Positions 35,305 to 44,797 of a DNA stretch of 64,000 bases are shown here, in pieces. The stretch is from Runella sp. MFBS21 (lineage in GTDB: Bacteria > Bacteroidota > Bacteroidia > Cytophagales > Spirosomataceae): NCBI RefSeq assembly GCF_029433105.1, contig NZ_JARNTW010000007.1, positions 186,001 through 250,000 on the forward strand, read 5' to 3'. A model generated the notes under the pieces. That model did not search any database. It was not told the DNA's origin and saw only the letters and a program-made list of their open reading frames with translations. Position 1 is the stretch's first letter; each line of letters starts with the position of its first letter. Made by a program: the position numbers and the translations under genes.

Positions 35305-36201
35305 TTATCTGAATAAAATAATCAAAGCAGCTCCTGCCACCATAATAGCCGCCCCTCCAAGTTTGCGCCAAAGCTTAGTTTCTTTGAAAAAGTGTACCCC
35401 TAGTAATACACTCACCAATGCCGAGATTTGGAACAATGCCAACGCATAACTCACCTGAATTCCCTCAAAAGCGTAATTGGTTGATAATTGCATCAGCCCT
35501 GTCGAAATGGCTAAGGCAAAAAAATGCCATTTATAGGCTCTGACGACGCCTAATTGTAGTCGTAATTGGAGCTTTCGTGCAGTCAATAGAAGCAGCAAAA
35601 TAGATATTATAAATCCTCCCACACACCACGAAACAAAAGCCACATTGGCATCGGTAAGCAAGATGATTTTTTTGAGAAATAAGGCATCAATCGCCGAAAA
35701 AATCAATGCCAAAAACCGATATTGAACTTCCTTTTTTTGAAAAATATCCCAACTAAACCGCTCAGAAGAACCCGATTGGCTCAATACAAAATAACTTCCT
35801 GACACAATCAATATCATTCCGATAATCCCCCAAAGGTTGGGTATCTCACCTAATAAAAAAATGCCAAACACTAAGCTTACCAATGACTTATAGGCATTGA
35901 TAGGGCCTAGTACCGACAGGTCACCTTCTTGGAGCGATTTGACAAGAAAGAAGTTTCCGGTTACCGCCAATAAATTAAAAATGAGTGAATTGTACCAAAA
36001 ATCAGCCGATAGCTGAGGCAAGGGGTGAATGAGAATATACCCAACACAACCTACGCTAAGTAACGCGTAGGTAATCATCACCACCAACAATGGGTTGGAT
36101 TGGCGCTGGGTTAGGTATTTTTGGAAAACGTTTGATAAAGGGTTTACCAAAATCCTAACCCCAATCGCCAATGTCGTAGTACTAAGAATCAGTAACAGCA
36201 C
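35305..36201 (-). CDS. EamA/DMT-family transporter
   Basis: The 298-residue protein has about ten membrane helices in two repeats of the EamA type; the second half shows ALIFSAIDALFLKKIILLTDANVAF, LQLSTNYAFEGIQVSYALALFQISALVSVLLGVHFFKETKLWRKLGGAAIMVAGAALI, the usual end of the family. It exports or imports an unknown small metabolite across the inner membrane. It starts with GTG at 36201, 8 bp after the stop of the Gfo/Idh/MocA gene, so the two are likely one operon. Confidence 0.88.
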   Translation of the reverse strand: MLLLILSTTTLAIGVRILVNPLSNVFQKYLTQRQSNPLLVVMITYALLSVGCVGYILIHPLPQLSADFWYNSLIFNLLAVTGNFFLVKSLQEGDLSVLGPINAYKSLVSLVFGIFLLGEIPNLWGIIGMILIVSGSYFVLSQSGSSERFSWDIFQKKEVQYRFLALIFSAIDALFLKKIILLTDANVAFVSWCVGGFIISILLLLLTARKLQLRLQLGVVRAYKWHFFALAISTGLMQLSTNYAFEGIQVSYALALFQISALVSVLLGVHFFKETKLWRKLGGAAIMVAGAALIILFR

Positions 36202-36209
36202 CTAGTTTG

Positions 36210-37565
36210 TTACATCAGTTTTAGGTTTTTCGGATCCCAAGCGACCACTTTTTTCTCAAAATAGCTTTTGTTGCAAGCCAATACTGGCGCCGCAGCCCTA
36301 AAACCAAAAAGAGGGTCTTCAATCACGGGTTTTCCGGTGAGTATTCCTTCAAAAAAGTTAGCAAAGTGGTTTTTGTGTGCATCATCATCGGCAGGCGCTT
36401 CAAATTTAATTTCTTGTACTGGCTCTACCGTACGTGTATCGGCAGGGTACTTAGCATCATAAGCAGCGAGGTATTCTTTTTGTTGGGCTTCCGTAAAAGT
36501 TCCAAAACTCTCTCCGTTGCTATAACCCGGAGCTGCCGATAGCTTGCGTTTAGTCAAGGTCAGTGAATTTCCTCCAAAGGTGATTTCACCTTCATTTCCC
36601 ACAATACGCGTCACGTTTTTGATGGCACCTGCATTGGCAAAATTGACCCTCAATACCATCTGAAAAGAATCTAACTTGCCCATCGCAGGGTACTCCATGG
36701 TAGCTACCATGACATCGGGCACATCGCGCCCGTCTTTCCAGTAGGCAAGTTGTCCCGAAGAAAAAATACGATTGGGCCCCAATGAACCTGTCACAAAATG
36801 AACTCCCGTAATCAAGTGTACGAACAAATCTCCTGCGACACCCGTACCGTAGTCGCGATAATTGCGCCAACGGAAAAAACGAACCGGGTCAAAAGCCCGT
36901 TTGGGAGCATCTCCTAAAAAAGTCTCCCAATCAATCGTTTTGGGAGAAGCATCCGTCGGAATCGAGTACTGCCATGCTCCAATAGCATTGAAGCGGTCGT
37001 TGGTAGATTCGATAAAATTAATCATTCCTATATCACCTGCTTCTACCAATCTCTTTGCTTCTTTGAAAGCCGCCCCACTGATACGCTGACTTCCTACTTG
37101 CATTACTTTGCCCGAAGCCTTGGCCGCCGCAATCACCGCCGCACCTTCTTCTATGTTTTGAACCATTGGTTTTTCACAATATACGTGCTTGCCCTTTTTG
37201 AGAGCGGCAATCGATATACGATCATGCCAGTGGTCAGGAGTGACAATCAAAACCGCATCCACATCTTTGCGCTCTAGTACCTCACGATAATCACGAGTAG
37301 TAAACACATGACTGCCAAAAACTTCTTTAGCATGAGCCAATCGACCATCATACAAATCTGCCACGGCTACCAGTTCACACATACCTGTCCGAAGGGCTGC
37401 GTTGGTATCCGAAAATCCCTGTATGCCCATGCCAATGGTCGCAATACGGATTTTGTTGTCGTTAAGACTTCTGATAATATTAAAAGAGGGCGCTACAGCC
37501 GTTGAGGCCGTCACTACTCCTAGCTTTTTGACGAAGTCACGGCGATTGGTTTTCATTTCTTGCAT
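36210..37565 (-). CDS. Gfo/Idh/MocA-family oxidoreductase with Tat signal
   Basis: The protein starts with a twin-arginine signal (TNRRDFVKKLGVVTASTAVAPS), so it is exported folded to the periplasm. The NAD(P)-binding Rossmann domain follows (IRIATIGMGIQGFSDTNAA, VAVADLYDGR, VDAVLIVTPDHWHDRISIAALKKGKHVYCEKPM), then the C-terminal alpha/beta domain (RISGAAFKEAKRLVEAGDIGMI, DYGTGVAGDLFVHLITGVHFVTG). Such exported members act on sugars or sugar-like polyols, often alongside sugar-modifying enzymes. Length 451 residues is usual. Two in-frame ATGs (37565 and 37556) are possible starts; the shorter keeps the whole Tat motif. Confidence 0.9.
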   Translation of the reverse strand: MQEMKTNRRDFVKKLGVVTASTAVAPSFNIIRSLNDNKIRIATIGMGIQGFSDTNAALRTGMCELVAVADLYDGRLAHAKEVFGSHVFTTRDYREVLERKDVDAVLIVTPDHWHDRISIAALKKGKHVYCEKPMVQNIEEGAAVIAAAKASGKVMQVGSQRISGAAFKEAKRLVEAGDIGMINFIESTNDRFNAIGAWQYSIPTDASPKTIDWETFLGDAPKRAFDPVRFFRWRNYRDYGTGVAGDLFVHLITGVHFVTGSLGPNRIFSSGQLAYWKDGRDVPDVMVATMEYPAMGKLDSFQMVLRVNFANAGAIKNVTRIVGNEGEITFGGNSLTLTKRKLSAAPGYSNGESFGTFTEAQQKEYLAAYDAKYPADTRTVEPVQEIKFEAPADDDAHKNHFANFFEGILTGKPVIEDPLFGFRAAAPVLACNKSYFEKKVVAWDPKNLKLM

Positions 37566-37625
37566 GTACAGGTGAGTCTTTGGTAGTAATAAAATGAAGT
37601 GTTTGTTCTAATGTCTTAAAGGCAA

Positions 37626-38189
37626 CTAAGAGTTAGTCTTACTTTGTCGCTGGAGGATTTTCCGAATCAACCAAAAAATAAAAATCACTACCAACGAAAA
37701 CGCAATAATCGGAAACCAAAAAGTGATAAAACTAAGTCCAATAGATACTATATTTTCGACAGTAGCCACCACAGGATTGGCCACACCTCCGCTCAGTTTG
37801 GTAGAAGCAAGCCGCACCATACTCGTACCTGCTTGAATAAAACCCGCCGTTCCACCTCCTACCATCAGTCCCAATCCCCACTGAAGCATAGGGTTATTGA
37901 TTTCAATAAAAGAGGTCGTCAACAAAGTACCTGCTGCAAAGGCCGTAGGCATGGCGATAGTGTCTAGGAGATTGTCAACCCAAGGAATATAATAACCACC
38001 GATTTCGAGAACCGTAGCCGTGCCAAGCAGCGTGATGGCCGTCCACGTCCCCATCCATTCGAAGCCAGTGGCTACATTGACCCAGCCAAAATGAACCGCA
38101 ATGCTACTTAGTAGTAAAGGTACAAATACCCTAAATCCCGAACAGGCCGCCAAGCCTATCCCCAGACATAAACTTAGAAAAAACTCCAT
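37626..38189 (-). CDS. DUF4126 family membrane protein
   Basis: The 187-residue protein has five to six membrane helices and the family pattern LGIGLAACSGFRVFVPLLLSSIAVHFGWV, YIPWVDNLLDTIAMPTAFAAGTLLTTS, and QWGLGLMVGGGTAGFIQAGTSMVRLASTKLSGGVANPVVATVEN. DUF4126 has no known function. The ATG at 38189 (MEFFLSLCLG) is preferred over a GTG six codons earlier. It precedes the Gfo/Idh/MocA gene by about 60 bp on the same strand. Confidence 0.88.
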   Translation of the reverse strand: MEFFLSLCLGIGLAACSGFRVFVPLLLSSIAVHFGWVNVATGFEWMGTWTAITLLGTATVLEIGGYYIPWVDNLLDTIAMPTAFAAGTLLTTSFIEINNPMLQWGLGLMVGGGTAGFIQAGTSMVRLASTKLSGGVANPVVATVENIVSIGLSFITFWFPIIAFSLVVIFIFWLIRKILQRQSKTNS

Positions 38190-38302
38190 GCTTAAGTGCT
38201 TTCGCACAGTTATTTGTTAACCGTTAATAAAGCCAAAATTTTAAACACTAAGGCACTAAGTATCAATAAGATTTAAATGGTTAACTTTCAGAGATTTATC
38301 AT

Positions 38303-39157
38303 TTATTTTATTTCATACGCAGTTACCATATTCTTGTAGAAATTGGGAACAAGCACTTTCTTTTGCTGAGGAATGTACCCAAAATCAGCCGTGTTGACTT
38401 TGGCCTCTTTGCTGTCGATGAGTTTCCAGGTTTTTCCTGAAGGAGATACGCAATAGATTTCACCATGCCAGCACGAAATCAAATAATTGTCGCCATGTTT
38501 CAAAATCCCGTCGGCGGTTTTATTAGTTATGGCCCAAGATTCGTATTTTTTGGTATTGTAATCCAACTTCCAGAGATTGCCAGTGCCTGCTGAAGCTACT
38601 ATGAGATAATCTTTCTCGGCAAAAACTCCGTTGGGGGCTTGCAGGTTGGGGTCATCCAAAAACAACTCCAATTTACCATCTGCATAGCGATACAACTTAT
38701 GCCCACGTGAATCGCTCGCAAATACTTCTCCCTTTGGACTTACACTTACATCATTGAGCATGACGGCATTGGGCGCCGCATGTCGTTTGATAATTTTTCC
38801 TGACTTCAAATCTATTTCTACTAAATCTTTCAAATCCGCTACAAACAATGAGTTTTTCACTACACCCATTCCTTTGGGGTCATTGAGTCCCTTTGTCCAG
38901 TCCAAGGTTTTGATTTTGCCGTCGGTAGTCAGTACCGAAATAAACCCGTCACCGTCCGGGGCGTCTGCGTTCATCTTGTTGATGTTAGCCACCAGTAGGC
39001 GTTTGTTTTGAGCATCATAATATACCGATTCGGGCGTGCGCAAAGTGGTGTCAGATTGCCACACTTGGGTGAGCGATAGAGGTGAGCTATCTTGCGAATA
39101 GACAGCCGTTAAGCCTCCCATGAGGAGAGCCGATGCAAGAAAAAAAGAAGTTTTCAC
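38303..39157 (-). CDS. SMP-30/gluconolactonase-like beta-propeller protein, exported
   Basis: The 284-residue protein has a signal peptide (MKTSFFLASALLMGGLTAVYSQ, GTG start) and beta-propeller repeats of the type TPESVYYDAQNKRLLVANI, DPKGMGVVKNSLFVADLKDLVEIDL, LNDVSVSPKGEVFASDSRGHKLYRY, APNGVFAEKDYLIVASAGTGNLWKLD. This pattern belongs to SMP-30/gluconolactonase or NHL-type propellers. Metal ligands are not all identifiable, so lactonase activity is not certain. It is divergent from the DUF1080 gene and shares about 60 bp with it. Confidence 0.78.
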   Translation of the reverse strand: MKTSFFLASALLMGGLTAVYSQDSSPLSLTQVWQSDTTLRTPESVYYDAQNKRLLVANINKMNADAPDGDGFISVLTTDGKIKTLDWTKGLNDPKGMGVVKNSLFVADLKDLVEIDLKSGKIIKRHAAPNAVMLNDVSVSPKGEVFASDSRGHKLYRYADGKLELFLDDPNLQAPNGVFAEKDYLIVASAGTGNLWKLDYNTKKYESWAITNKTADGILKHGDNYLISCWHGEIYCVSPSGKTWKLIDSKEAKVNTADFGYIPQQKKVLVPNFYKNMVTAYEIK

Positions 39158-39218
39158 GGTAAAAAATAGTTAAGAATTACTTAATTTGTCGAATTAAACA
39201 CTTTCATATTTAAAAGCA

Positions 39219-39839
39219 ATGAACACCATCAAACTACGCAATCTATTCTTCATTACTGTCTGTTGTGCTTTTTTTGCCTTTTCAAGTTTCGCCCAAAAGA
39301 AAGAAAAACTATTTAATGGCAAAGACCTGAAAGGCTGGAAAATATACGGTACCGAAAAGTGGTATGTCGAAAAGGGAGAGTTGGTATGCGAAAGCGGCCC
39401 CGATAAAGGGTACGGCTATTTGGCTACCGAAAAAACGTATAAAAACTTTGAACTTAGCGTAGATTTCAAACAAGGAGCCAACGGTAACAGTGGCGTTTTT
39501 ATCCGTTCTAACATCGCCGAAGGTAGCACCAAAATCAGTGGCTGGCAGGTAGAAGTAGCTCCGCCAAACCACGATACAGGCGGTATTTATGAGTCTTATG
39601 GACGCGGATGGCTTATTCAAATCCCTGATGATAAAGAAGGGTTTTTGAAGTTTGGAGAGTGGAATACCCTCAAAATCAGAGCAGAAGGCTCTCGGGTGCA
39701 AACTTGGCTCAATGGACATGAAATGGTAGACCTTACTGACGAAAAAATCGGTGCCGGAAATGGCTCCATCGCTCTCCAAATCCACGACGGAGGAGGCATC
39801 AAAGTCAATTGGAAAAACCTAGTAATCAAACCTTTGTAG
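39219..39839 (+). CDS. DUF1080 (3-keto-disaccharide hydrolase-like) exported protein
   Basis: The 206-residue protein has a signal peptide (FFITVCCAFFAFSSFAQ) and a single jelly-roll domain with KLFNGKDLKGWKIYGTEKWYVEKGELVCES, YLATEKTYKNFELSVDFKQGANGNSGVFIRS, GWQVEVAPP, and GEWNTLKIRAEGSRVQTWLNGHEMVDL. This is DUF1080; members are 3-keto-disaccharide hydrolases or carbohydrate-binding proteins. Together with the Gfo/Idh/MocA oxidoreductase nearby it fits a 3-keto-sugar route, in which a sugar is oxidised at C3 and then cleaved. That link is an inference. Confidence 0.85.
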   Translation: MNTIKLRNLFFITVCCAFFAFSSFAQKKEKLFNGKDLKGWKIYGTEKWYVEKGELVCESGPDKGYGYLATEKTYKNFELSVDFKQGANGNSGVFIRSNIAEGSTKISGWQVEVAPPNHDTGGIYESYGRGWLIQIPDDKEGFLKFGEWNTLKIRAEGSRVQTWLNGHEMVDLTDEKIGAGNGSIALQIHDGGGIKVNWKNLVIKPL

Positions 39840-39908
39840 ATTAGTTGGTTCGCAAAAATTTAATCTCCACAAAAAAGCAGTATCTTTAGGCTCCATTGGT
39901 GGAGTTTG

Positions 39909-39944
39909 ACCTTCCAGTTCTTGGCGAATTGGAAGGTTTTTTTA
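39909..39944 (+). terminator. Rho-independent terminator after DUF1080 gene
   Basis: ACCTTCCAGTTC pairs with GAATTGGAAGGT (one G-T wobble) around a 5-nt loop, followed by a T-run, about 70 bp after the stop. Confidence 0.82.
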
Positions 39945-40007
39945 TAACATTTTAATTAATGCTAGATAAGCTAATTCGCTAAGAATCAGAATATCTATTT
40001 TTATTTT

Positions 40008-41291
40008 ATGACATTTGATTCATTAAATCTTATTGACCCCATTCGCAAGGCTCTACAAGCGGAGGGATATAGTACTCCCACTCCCATTCAAGCCCAGGCG
40101 ATTCCGGTGGTACTCGAAGGAAAAGACTTGCTGGGCTGTGCCCAAACAGGTACGGGTAAAACAGCCGCTTTTGCGATTCCGATTTTACAATTATTGGCTC
40201 AAAAGCCTTCCCAACGACGCGAACGACGCAATATAAAAGCATTGATTTTGACCCCAACTCGTGAGCTTGCCATACAGATTGGGGAGAGCTTTGCTGCCTA
40301 TGGCCGCTATACTAACCTTAGGCATACCGTTATTTTTGGTGGCGTAAAACAGCATCAGCAGACCAACGCCCTCCAAAATGGCGTGGATATTTTGATTGCC
40401 ACTCCGGGGCGGCTTATCGACCTCATGGCGCAGCGTTTTGTGAGTTTAAAACATTTAGAGATTTTTGTGCTCGACGAAGCCGACCGGATGCTCGACATGG
40501 GTTTTGTACATGACGTACGAAGAATCATCGCCGTCCTTCCTCCCGAACGGCAATCTTTGTTTTTTTCGGCGACCATGCCCCCCGAAATCACCAAACTTGC
40601 CGATTCTATTCTCCAAAATCCTGCTAAAGTAGAGGTAACCCCCGTGTCTTCTACGGTAGATATTATCCAGCAGTCGGTATTTTTTGTAGATAAAGAAAAT
40701 AAAAACGCTTTGTTGTTGCATCTTCTTCAAGACAAAGCCATGGAAACCGTTTTGGTATTTACCCGTACCAAGCACGGCGCTGATAAAGTAATGAAAATGT
40801 TATTGAAAAATAATATCAAAGCGGAGGCTATTCACGGCAATAAATCCCAGAATGCTCGCCAAAATGCGTTGAACAATTTCAAAACCAAAAGTACACGTGT
40901 ATTGGTGGCTACCGACATCGCAGCGCGTGGTATCGATGTAGAAGAATTAGCGTACGTTATCAATTTCGAAATACCCGATATTCCAGAAACTTATGTTCAC
41001 CGCATCGGTCGGACGGGTAGAGCAGGAGCCAAAGGGACGGCTTATTCTTTCTGCGATACGGAAGAAAGAGCCAATTTGAAAGACATCCAAAAACTCATTG
41101 CGAAGGTGATACCAGTCATTGAAGAGCATCCTTTTCCACTGACTCAAATCCCCGGAAATGAAGCTTCTAAATCACGTAATAACACTCCTGCGCGTGGTAA
41201 CCGTCCTTCTAAACCAAAACCTCAAGCAGCAGACTCCTCGGCTCCAAAACCTGAACGAAGCAAGCGACCTTGGTACGCAAGAAAAAGATAA
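40008..41291 (+). CDS. rhlE: DEAD-box RNA helicase, RhlE type
   Basis: The 427-residue protein has all DEAD-box motifs: Q-motif [20 protein letters not shown], motif [12 protein letters not shown], Ia [68 protein letters not shown]. The C-terminal tail is basic and Pro/Lys/Arg-rich (~60 residues), as in RhlE proteins, which help in ribosome assembly and RNA turnover. The precise subfamily rests on the overall pattern. A terminator follows, shared with the convergent Fur-family gene. Confidence 0.92.
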   Translation: MTFDSLNLIDPIRKALQAEGYSTPTPIQAQAIPVVLEGKDLLGCAQTGTGKTAAFAIPILQLLAQKPSQRRERRNIKALILTPTRELAIQIGESFAAYGRYTNLRHTVIFGGVKQHQQTNALQNGVDILIATPGRLIDLMAQRFVSLKHLEIFVLDEADRMLDMGFVHDVRRIIAVLPPERQSLFFSATMPPEITKLADSILQNPAKVEVTPVSSTVDIIQQSVFFVDKENKNALLLHLLQDKAMETVLVFTRTKHGADKVMKMLLKNNIKAEAIHGNKSQNARQNALNNFKTKSTRVLVATDIAARGIDVEELAYVINFEIPDIPETYVHRIGRTGRAGAKGTAYSFCDTEERANLKDIQKLIAKVIPVIEEHPFPLTQIPGNEASKSRNNTPARGNRPSKPKPQAADSSAPKPERSKRPWYARKR

Positions 41292-41297
41292 ATGATT

Positions 41298-41324
41298 AAA
41301 AGCGCTCTTGAAGCGCTTTTTTTA
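41298..41324. terminator. Bidirectional terminator between rhlE and the Fur-family gene
   Basis: AAAAGCGCT, a 5-nt loop, AGCGCTTTT and a T-run. The right flank touches the stop codon region of the Fur-family gene. Confidence 0.88.
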
Positions 41325-41738
41325 TTTGCTACACAGCGGGCAAGTACCTTGAATGAGTAAGTTCATTTCGGTAGAAGAAAAACCTTGAGGTAACTTGACG
41401 GCCGGAATGTGTATATCGTCCAGACAAGTAGTTTTACCGCACATTTGACATTTAAAATGTACATGGTCGTGGTGATGATCATGGCTATGGCATACGTCTT
41501 TACACAACGCATAACGAAGCCCTTCTTCGTCTAATACCTTATGGATGATGCCTTTATCAACAAAAGTTTTGAGGGTACGGTAAATCGTAACACGGTCGTA
41601 TCGCTCTTGTAAGCCACTTTCCAAATCACCGTGCGAGAGGGCAGAATCTTGATGATGAAGTATATCTAAAATGTCTTCACGACAGCTAGTATGACGCAAT
41701 TCGTGCAAACGTAGTGTATCTTTGGCGAATGTATTCAT
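41322..41738 (-). CDS. Fur-family metal-responsive repressor
   Basis: The 138-residue protein has the winged helix (RHTSCREDILDILHHQDSALSHGDLESGL..YDRVTIYRTLKTFVDKGIIHKV), a His-rich stretch (HSHDHHHDHVHF) and two structural Cys pairs (CQMCGKTTC and CPLC). Members of the Fur family sense iron, zinc, manganese or peroxide. The His-rich metal region and two CxxC pairs fit a zinc or iron sensor, but the subtype (Fur, Zur or PerR) cannot be decided. Divergent from mog across 128 bp. Confidence 0.88.
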   Translation of the reverse strand: MNTFAKDTLRLHELRHTSCREDILDILHHQDSALSHGDLESGLQERYDRVTIYRTLKTFVDKGIIHKVLDEEGLRYALCKDVCHSHDHHHDHVHFKCQMCGKTTCLDDIHIPAVKLPQGFSSTEMNLLIQGTCPLCSK

Positions 41739-41866
41739 AATCGGTATCAGTTAACTTTCGAGATGTTATCTGTTACTGTTAAAATGCTTTAAACTTCGCG
41801 AAAGTTCGAGACTTTCGACAAGTTATCAAAATTATCAAATTTAAAATCCAACGTTTCAGCGTTACT

Positions 41867-42391
41867 ATGATTAAAATTGGTATCATCAACGTCTCCGACC
41901 GCGCTAGTGCCGGTATCTATGAAGATATTCCGGGCAAGGCCATTGTTTCTACCCTTCAAGAGTACCTCATCAGCGAATGGGAACCCGTATATCGAGTCAT
42001 TCCAGACGAGCAACACCTTATCAGTCAAGCCCTTGTCGAAATGGCCGACAAAGAAGGCTGCTGCTTGGTAGTCACGAGCGGCGGTACAGGCCCTGCCCCG
42101 CGTGATGTCACTCCTGAAGCTACCGAAGCTGTTTGTCAGAAAATGATGCCCGGTTTTGGTGAACTCATGCGACAAGTAAGTTTGCAATATGTACCCACGG
42201 CGATTTTGTCGCGCCAAACCGCTGGTATCCGTCACAAAACCCTGATTGTCAATCTTCCCGGAAAGCCTTCTGCTATTCGTCAATGCCTCGATGCTGTTTT
42301 TCCAGCGATTCCTTATTGCATTGATTTGATTGGGGGACCGTATTTAGAAACCAACGATGCCGTTATCAAAATCTTTAGACCCAAATCATAA
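41867..42391 (+). CDS. mog: Molybdopterin adenylyltransferase-like protein (MogA/MoaB family)
   Basis: The enzyme adenylates molybdopterin before molybdenum insertion during cofactor synthesis. The 174-residue protein has the family motifs GIINVSDRASAGIYED, VVTSGGTGPAPRDVTPEAT and LIVNLPGKPSAIRQCLDAVF. Length and the GPAPRDVTPEA motif point to MogA rather than MoaB. No other molybdenum-cofactor gene is in the window. A long minus-strand frame over 41789-42283 is an antisense shadow. Confidence 0.88.
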   Translation: MIKIGIINVSDRASAGIYEDIPGKAIVSTLQEYLISEWEPVYRVIPDEQHLISQALVEMADKEGCCLVVTSGGTGPAPRDVTPEATEAVCQKMMPGFGELMRQVSLQYVPTAILSRQTAGIRHKTLIVNLPGKPSAIRQCLDAVFPAIPYCIDLIGGPYLETNDAVIKIFRPKS

Positions 42392-42479
42392 TTTTTGACG
42401 GTAGGCCGTTCTGAAAAAATCAACCTGTTTCAGAAAACAACACCCATAACGATTAACGGTGCAGAAGCACCACTTTTCC

Positions 42480-43475
42480 ATGAATCTCTCTGAATTAACT
42501 TCTATTTTCAACCATATCAAACATTTACGGGTAGGAGTGATTGGCGATTTTGCCGTAGATTTCTACTATCAACTTCAAACCCACACGGGAGAGCTGTCGG
42601 TCGAAACCCAAAAAGAAGTATTTTGGGCTCAAAAACCTATCGCTTCTTTGGGAGGTGCAGGCAACGTAGTACAGAACATCGCCGCTTTGGGGGCTCAATC
42701 GATAAAAGTTTTTGGTTGTATCGGAAACGATATTTTTGGACGTGAAATGCTGCATCTCTTTCAAAATCTTCGGGTAGATACGCAAGCTTTACAAATAATC
42801 GAACAAGGCTGGGATACTTGCACTTATACCAAGCCCATGACGAGTAGCGGTGAAGCCAATCGCCTTGATTTTGGAACCAACAATCAACTTTCTGAAACTC
42901 ATTTCGAACAGATTGTCAGTGATTTAGAATCAAGTCTTCCTGAGCTTGACGTACTCATCATCAATCAGCAATTTACGAACCCTCTCCTAAACGCTCAAAG
43001 ATTGACGATGCTCAACAGGCTCATTGCTCGCTTTCCGAAGTGTTTTATCTTGGCCGACTCCCGCGACTTCGGGGGGAGTATCAGGGGAGCTACTTTAAAA
43101 GTAAATACCGACGAAATAGCCCGAATCCTGTCTTGCGCCGTCTCTAATGATTTAGGAAGCTGTATCACCCAAAGTCGTCAGCTCCAAGCTATCACCAAAG
43201 CACCCGTGCTTATTACCCGTGGAGAGCAGGGCATACTGTACGTGGACAAAGACGAAACTTGCCAAGTAAAAGGTATTCCGCTACAAGGCCCTCTTGATAC
43301 TGTGGGAGCAGGAGATACAGTAGTAGCGGCATTTGCGTTGGCAAAGGGCGTTAGATGTAGTGACTTTGCGGCTTTACAAATTGCCAACTATGCCGCTGCC
43401 GTTACGGTTCAGAAATTAAACCAAACGGGTACGGCTTGTTTGGAAGAAATAGTAGCCTTGAAAGCTCGCTTGTAA
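42480..43475 (+). CDS. PfkB-family carbohydrate kinase (RfaE/HldE-like)
   Basis: The 331-residue protein has the PfkB N-terminal pattern LRVGVIGDFAVDFYY ... SLGGAGNVVQNIAALGA and the C-terminal anion-hole and catalytic motif GPLDTVGAGDTVVAAFA. The GGAGNVVQNIAALGA stretch and the layout resemble the kinase half of HldE/RfaE, which phosphorylates heptose-7-phosphate, but the nucleotidyltransferase half is absent. The sugar substrate is not certain. The ATG at 42480 is used; the earlier GTG adds only seven residues. An AGE epimerase follows by 47 bp, so the pair may act on one sugar. Confidence 0.85.
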   Translation: MNLSELTSIFNHIKHLRVGVIGDFAVDFYYQLQTHTGELSVETQKEVFWAQKPIASLGGAGNVVQNIAALGAQSIKVFGCIGNDIFGREMLHLFQNLRVDTQALQIIEQGWDTCTYTKPMTSSGEANRLDFGTNNQLSETHFEQIVSDLESSLPELDVLIINQQFTNPLLNAQRLTMLNRLIARFPKCFILADSRDFGGSIRGATLKVNTDEIARILSCAVSNDLGSCITQSRQLQAITKAPVLITRGEQGILYVDKDETCQVKGIPLQGPLDTVGAGDTVVAAFALAKGVRCSDFAALQIANYAAAVTVQKLNQTGTACLEEIVALKARL

Positions 43476-43522
43476 GGAATCGTATTTTCAAACCATTCAA
43501 TATATATCATTTATCTTAGACC

Positions 43523-44797
43523 ATGACCTCGGAAAAACTTACGGCACTCCGCCAAGAAATTCAGACGTATCTTTCGGGTAGCTTACTTCCTTTTTGGATT
43601 CAACGTACCGTTGATAAGGAAAATGGCGGCTTCATTACTCATTTTGACCAATTTGGCAAGGATTCGGGCGAAGACGAAAAATCTTTGATTGCGCAATCTC
43701 GGTCAGTATTTACGTATTCGTCGGCGGTGCGAGCAGGCTATGATACCGACGGCACCCTCGCAGAGATGGCACGCCAAGGGGTAGATTATCTCATTGATAA
43801 AATGTGGGACAATGAATACGGCGGATTTTTTTGGATGACCAACCGCAAGGGAGAAGTTACGATTGACGAAAAAATCGTTTATGGGTTGAGTTTCTGTATT
43901 TATTCATTGAGCGAATACACCCTCGCCCTTGGCGACCCACGGGGCCAAGAATACGCCGAAAAATGCTTTGACCTATTACAAAAATACGCTGTAGATACCC
44001 ACTATGGAGGGTATTTTGAGATGTTTACTCGCGACTGGACCCTCAAAGGACCCGGCTCCGCTGGCGGCGACCGCAAAACCCTCGATGCGCATATGCACCT
44101 TATGGAGGCATTCACGACTTTGTATGAGTGTACGGGCAAAGAAATTCATCGCCGCAAGCTTCTCGAAATCATTGAGTTGCTGGTTTCGCGTATTATGCAT
44201 CCTGAGTATGGCACGGGTGTTCCGCAGTTTTGGGCCGATTGGCGCGTAGCTCCTCAGATTAAATTTGACATCGTATGGGGCTGGGATCGCTTCACCGAAG
44301 ATGGTCTAAAAGCCGCCGCTGAAGATAATACAAGCTATGGTCACAATGCCGAATTTGCGTGGTTGTTGATGCACGCTTTGGATATTCTAGGTCTTCCGTA
44401 TGATACTTATGGTGAGCAAATTACGAAATCATACAGTCATGCTTTAAAGTATGGTGTTGATTGGGAGTTTGGCGGCGTGTATGTAGAAGGTTCTCATGCG
44501 GGTGAGGTATATGACCGCGAAAAAGAGTTTTGGCAACAAGCCGAGATGCTCATCGGAATGCTCGATGCTTATCGCTTTTTGAAAGATGAAAAATACCTAG
44601 AAGCCTACGAAAACGTTCATCGTTTTGTATTTGACAAAATGATTAATCATGAGTTGGGGGAATGGTGGCCGCTTATGACCCGCGACGGCGTTCCTATTTG
44701 GAAGCACATGAGCCACTCTTGGAAAATCAATTATCATGATGTACGCTCGATGATTCAGTCGGCTATTCGCCTCGACAAAATCGTCAGAGGAGTCTAA
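43523..44797 (+). CDS. AGE-family sugar epimerase (cellobiose 2-epimerase-like)
   Basis: The 424-residue protein has the (alpha/alpha)6-barrel pattern of N-acylglucosamine/cellobiose 2-epimerases: ENGGFITHFDQFGK, LIAQSRSVFTYSSAVRAGYD, WDNEYGGFFWMTNRKG, DAHMHLMEAFTTLYE, TSYGHNAEFAWLLMHALDIL, KEFWQQAEMLIGMLDAYRF, and EWWPLMTRDG. The residues in SYGHNAEFAWLL and KEFWQQAEM are those that carry the catalytic His and Glu in cellobiose 2-epimerases. It probably converts glucose to mannose at the reducing end of disaccharides, which would suit the mannan-related GH92 gene elsewhere in the window. Confidence 0.87.
   Translation: MTSEKLTALRQEIQTYLSGSLLPFWIQRTVDKENGGFITHFDQFGKDSGEDEKSLIAQSRSVFTYSSAVRAGYDTDGTLAEMARQGVDYLIDKMWDNEYGGFFWMTNRKGEVTIDEKIVYGLSFCIYSLSEYTLALGDPRGQEYAEKCFDLLQKYAVDTHYGGYFEMFTRDWTLKGPGSAGGDRKTLDAHMHLMEAFTTLYECTGKEIHRRKLLEIIELLVSRIMHPEYGTGVPQFWADWRVAPQIKFDIVWGWDRFTEDGLKAAAEDNTSYGHNAEFAWLLMHALDILGLPYDTYGEQITKSYSHALKYGVDWEFGGVYVEGSHAGEVYDREKEFWQQAEMLIGMLDAYRFLKDEKYLEAYENVHRFVFDKMINHELGEWWPLMTRDGVPIWKHMSHSWKINYHDVRSMIQSAIRLDKIVRGV

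Noticed and set aside
41789-42283. 164-codon minus-strand frame
   Set aside because: It lies antisense to the mog gene, whose plus-strand frame carries clear family motifs.
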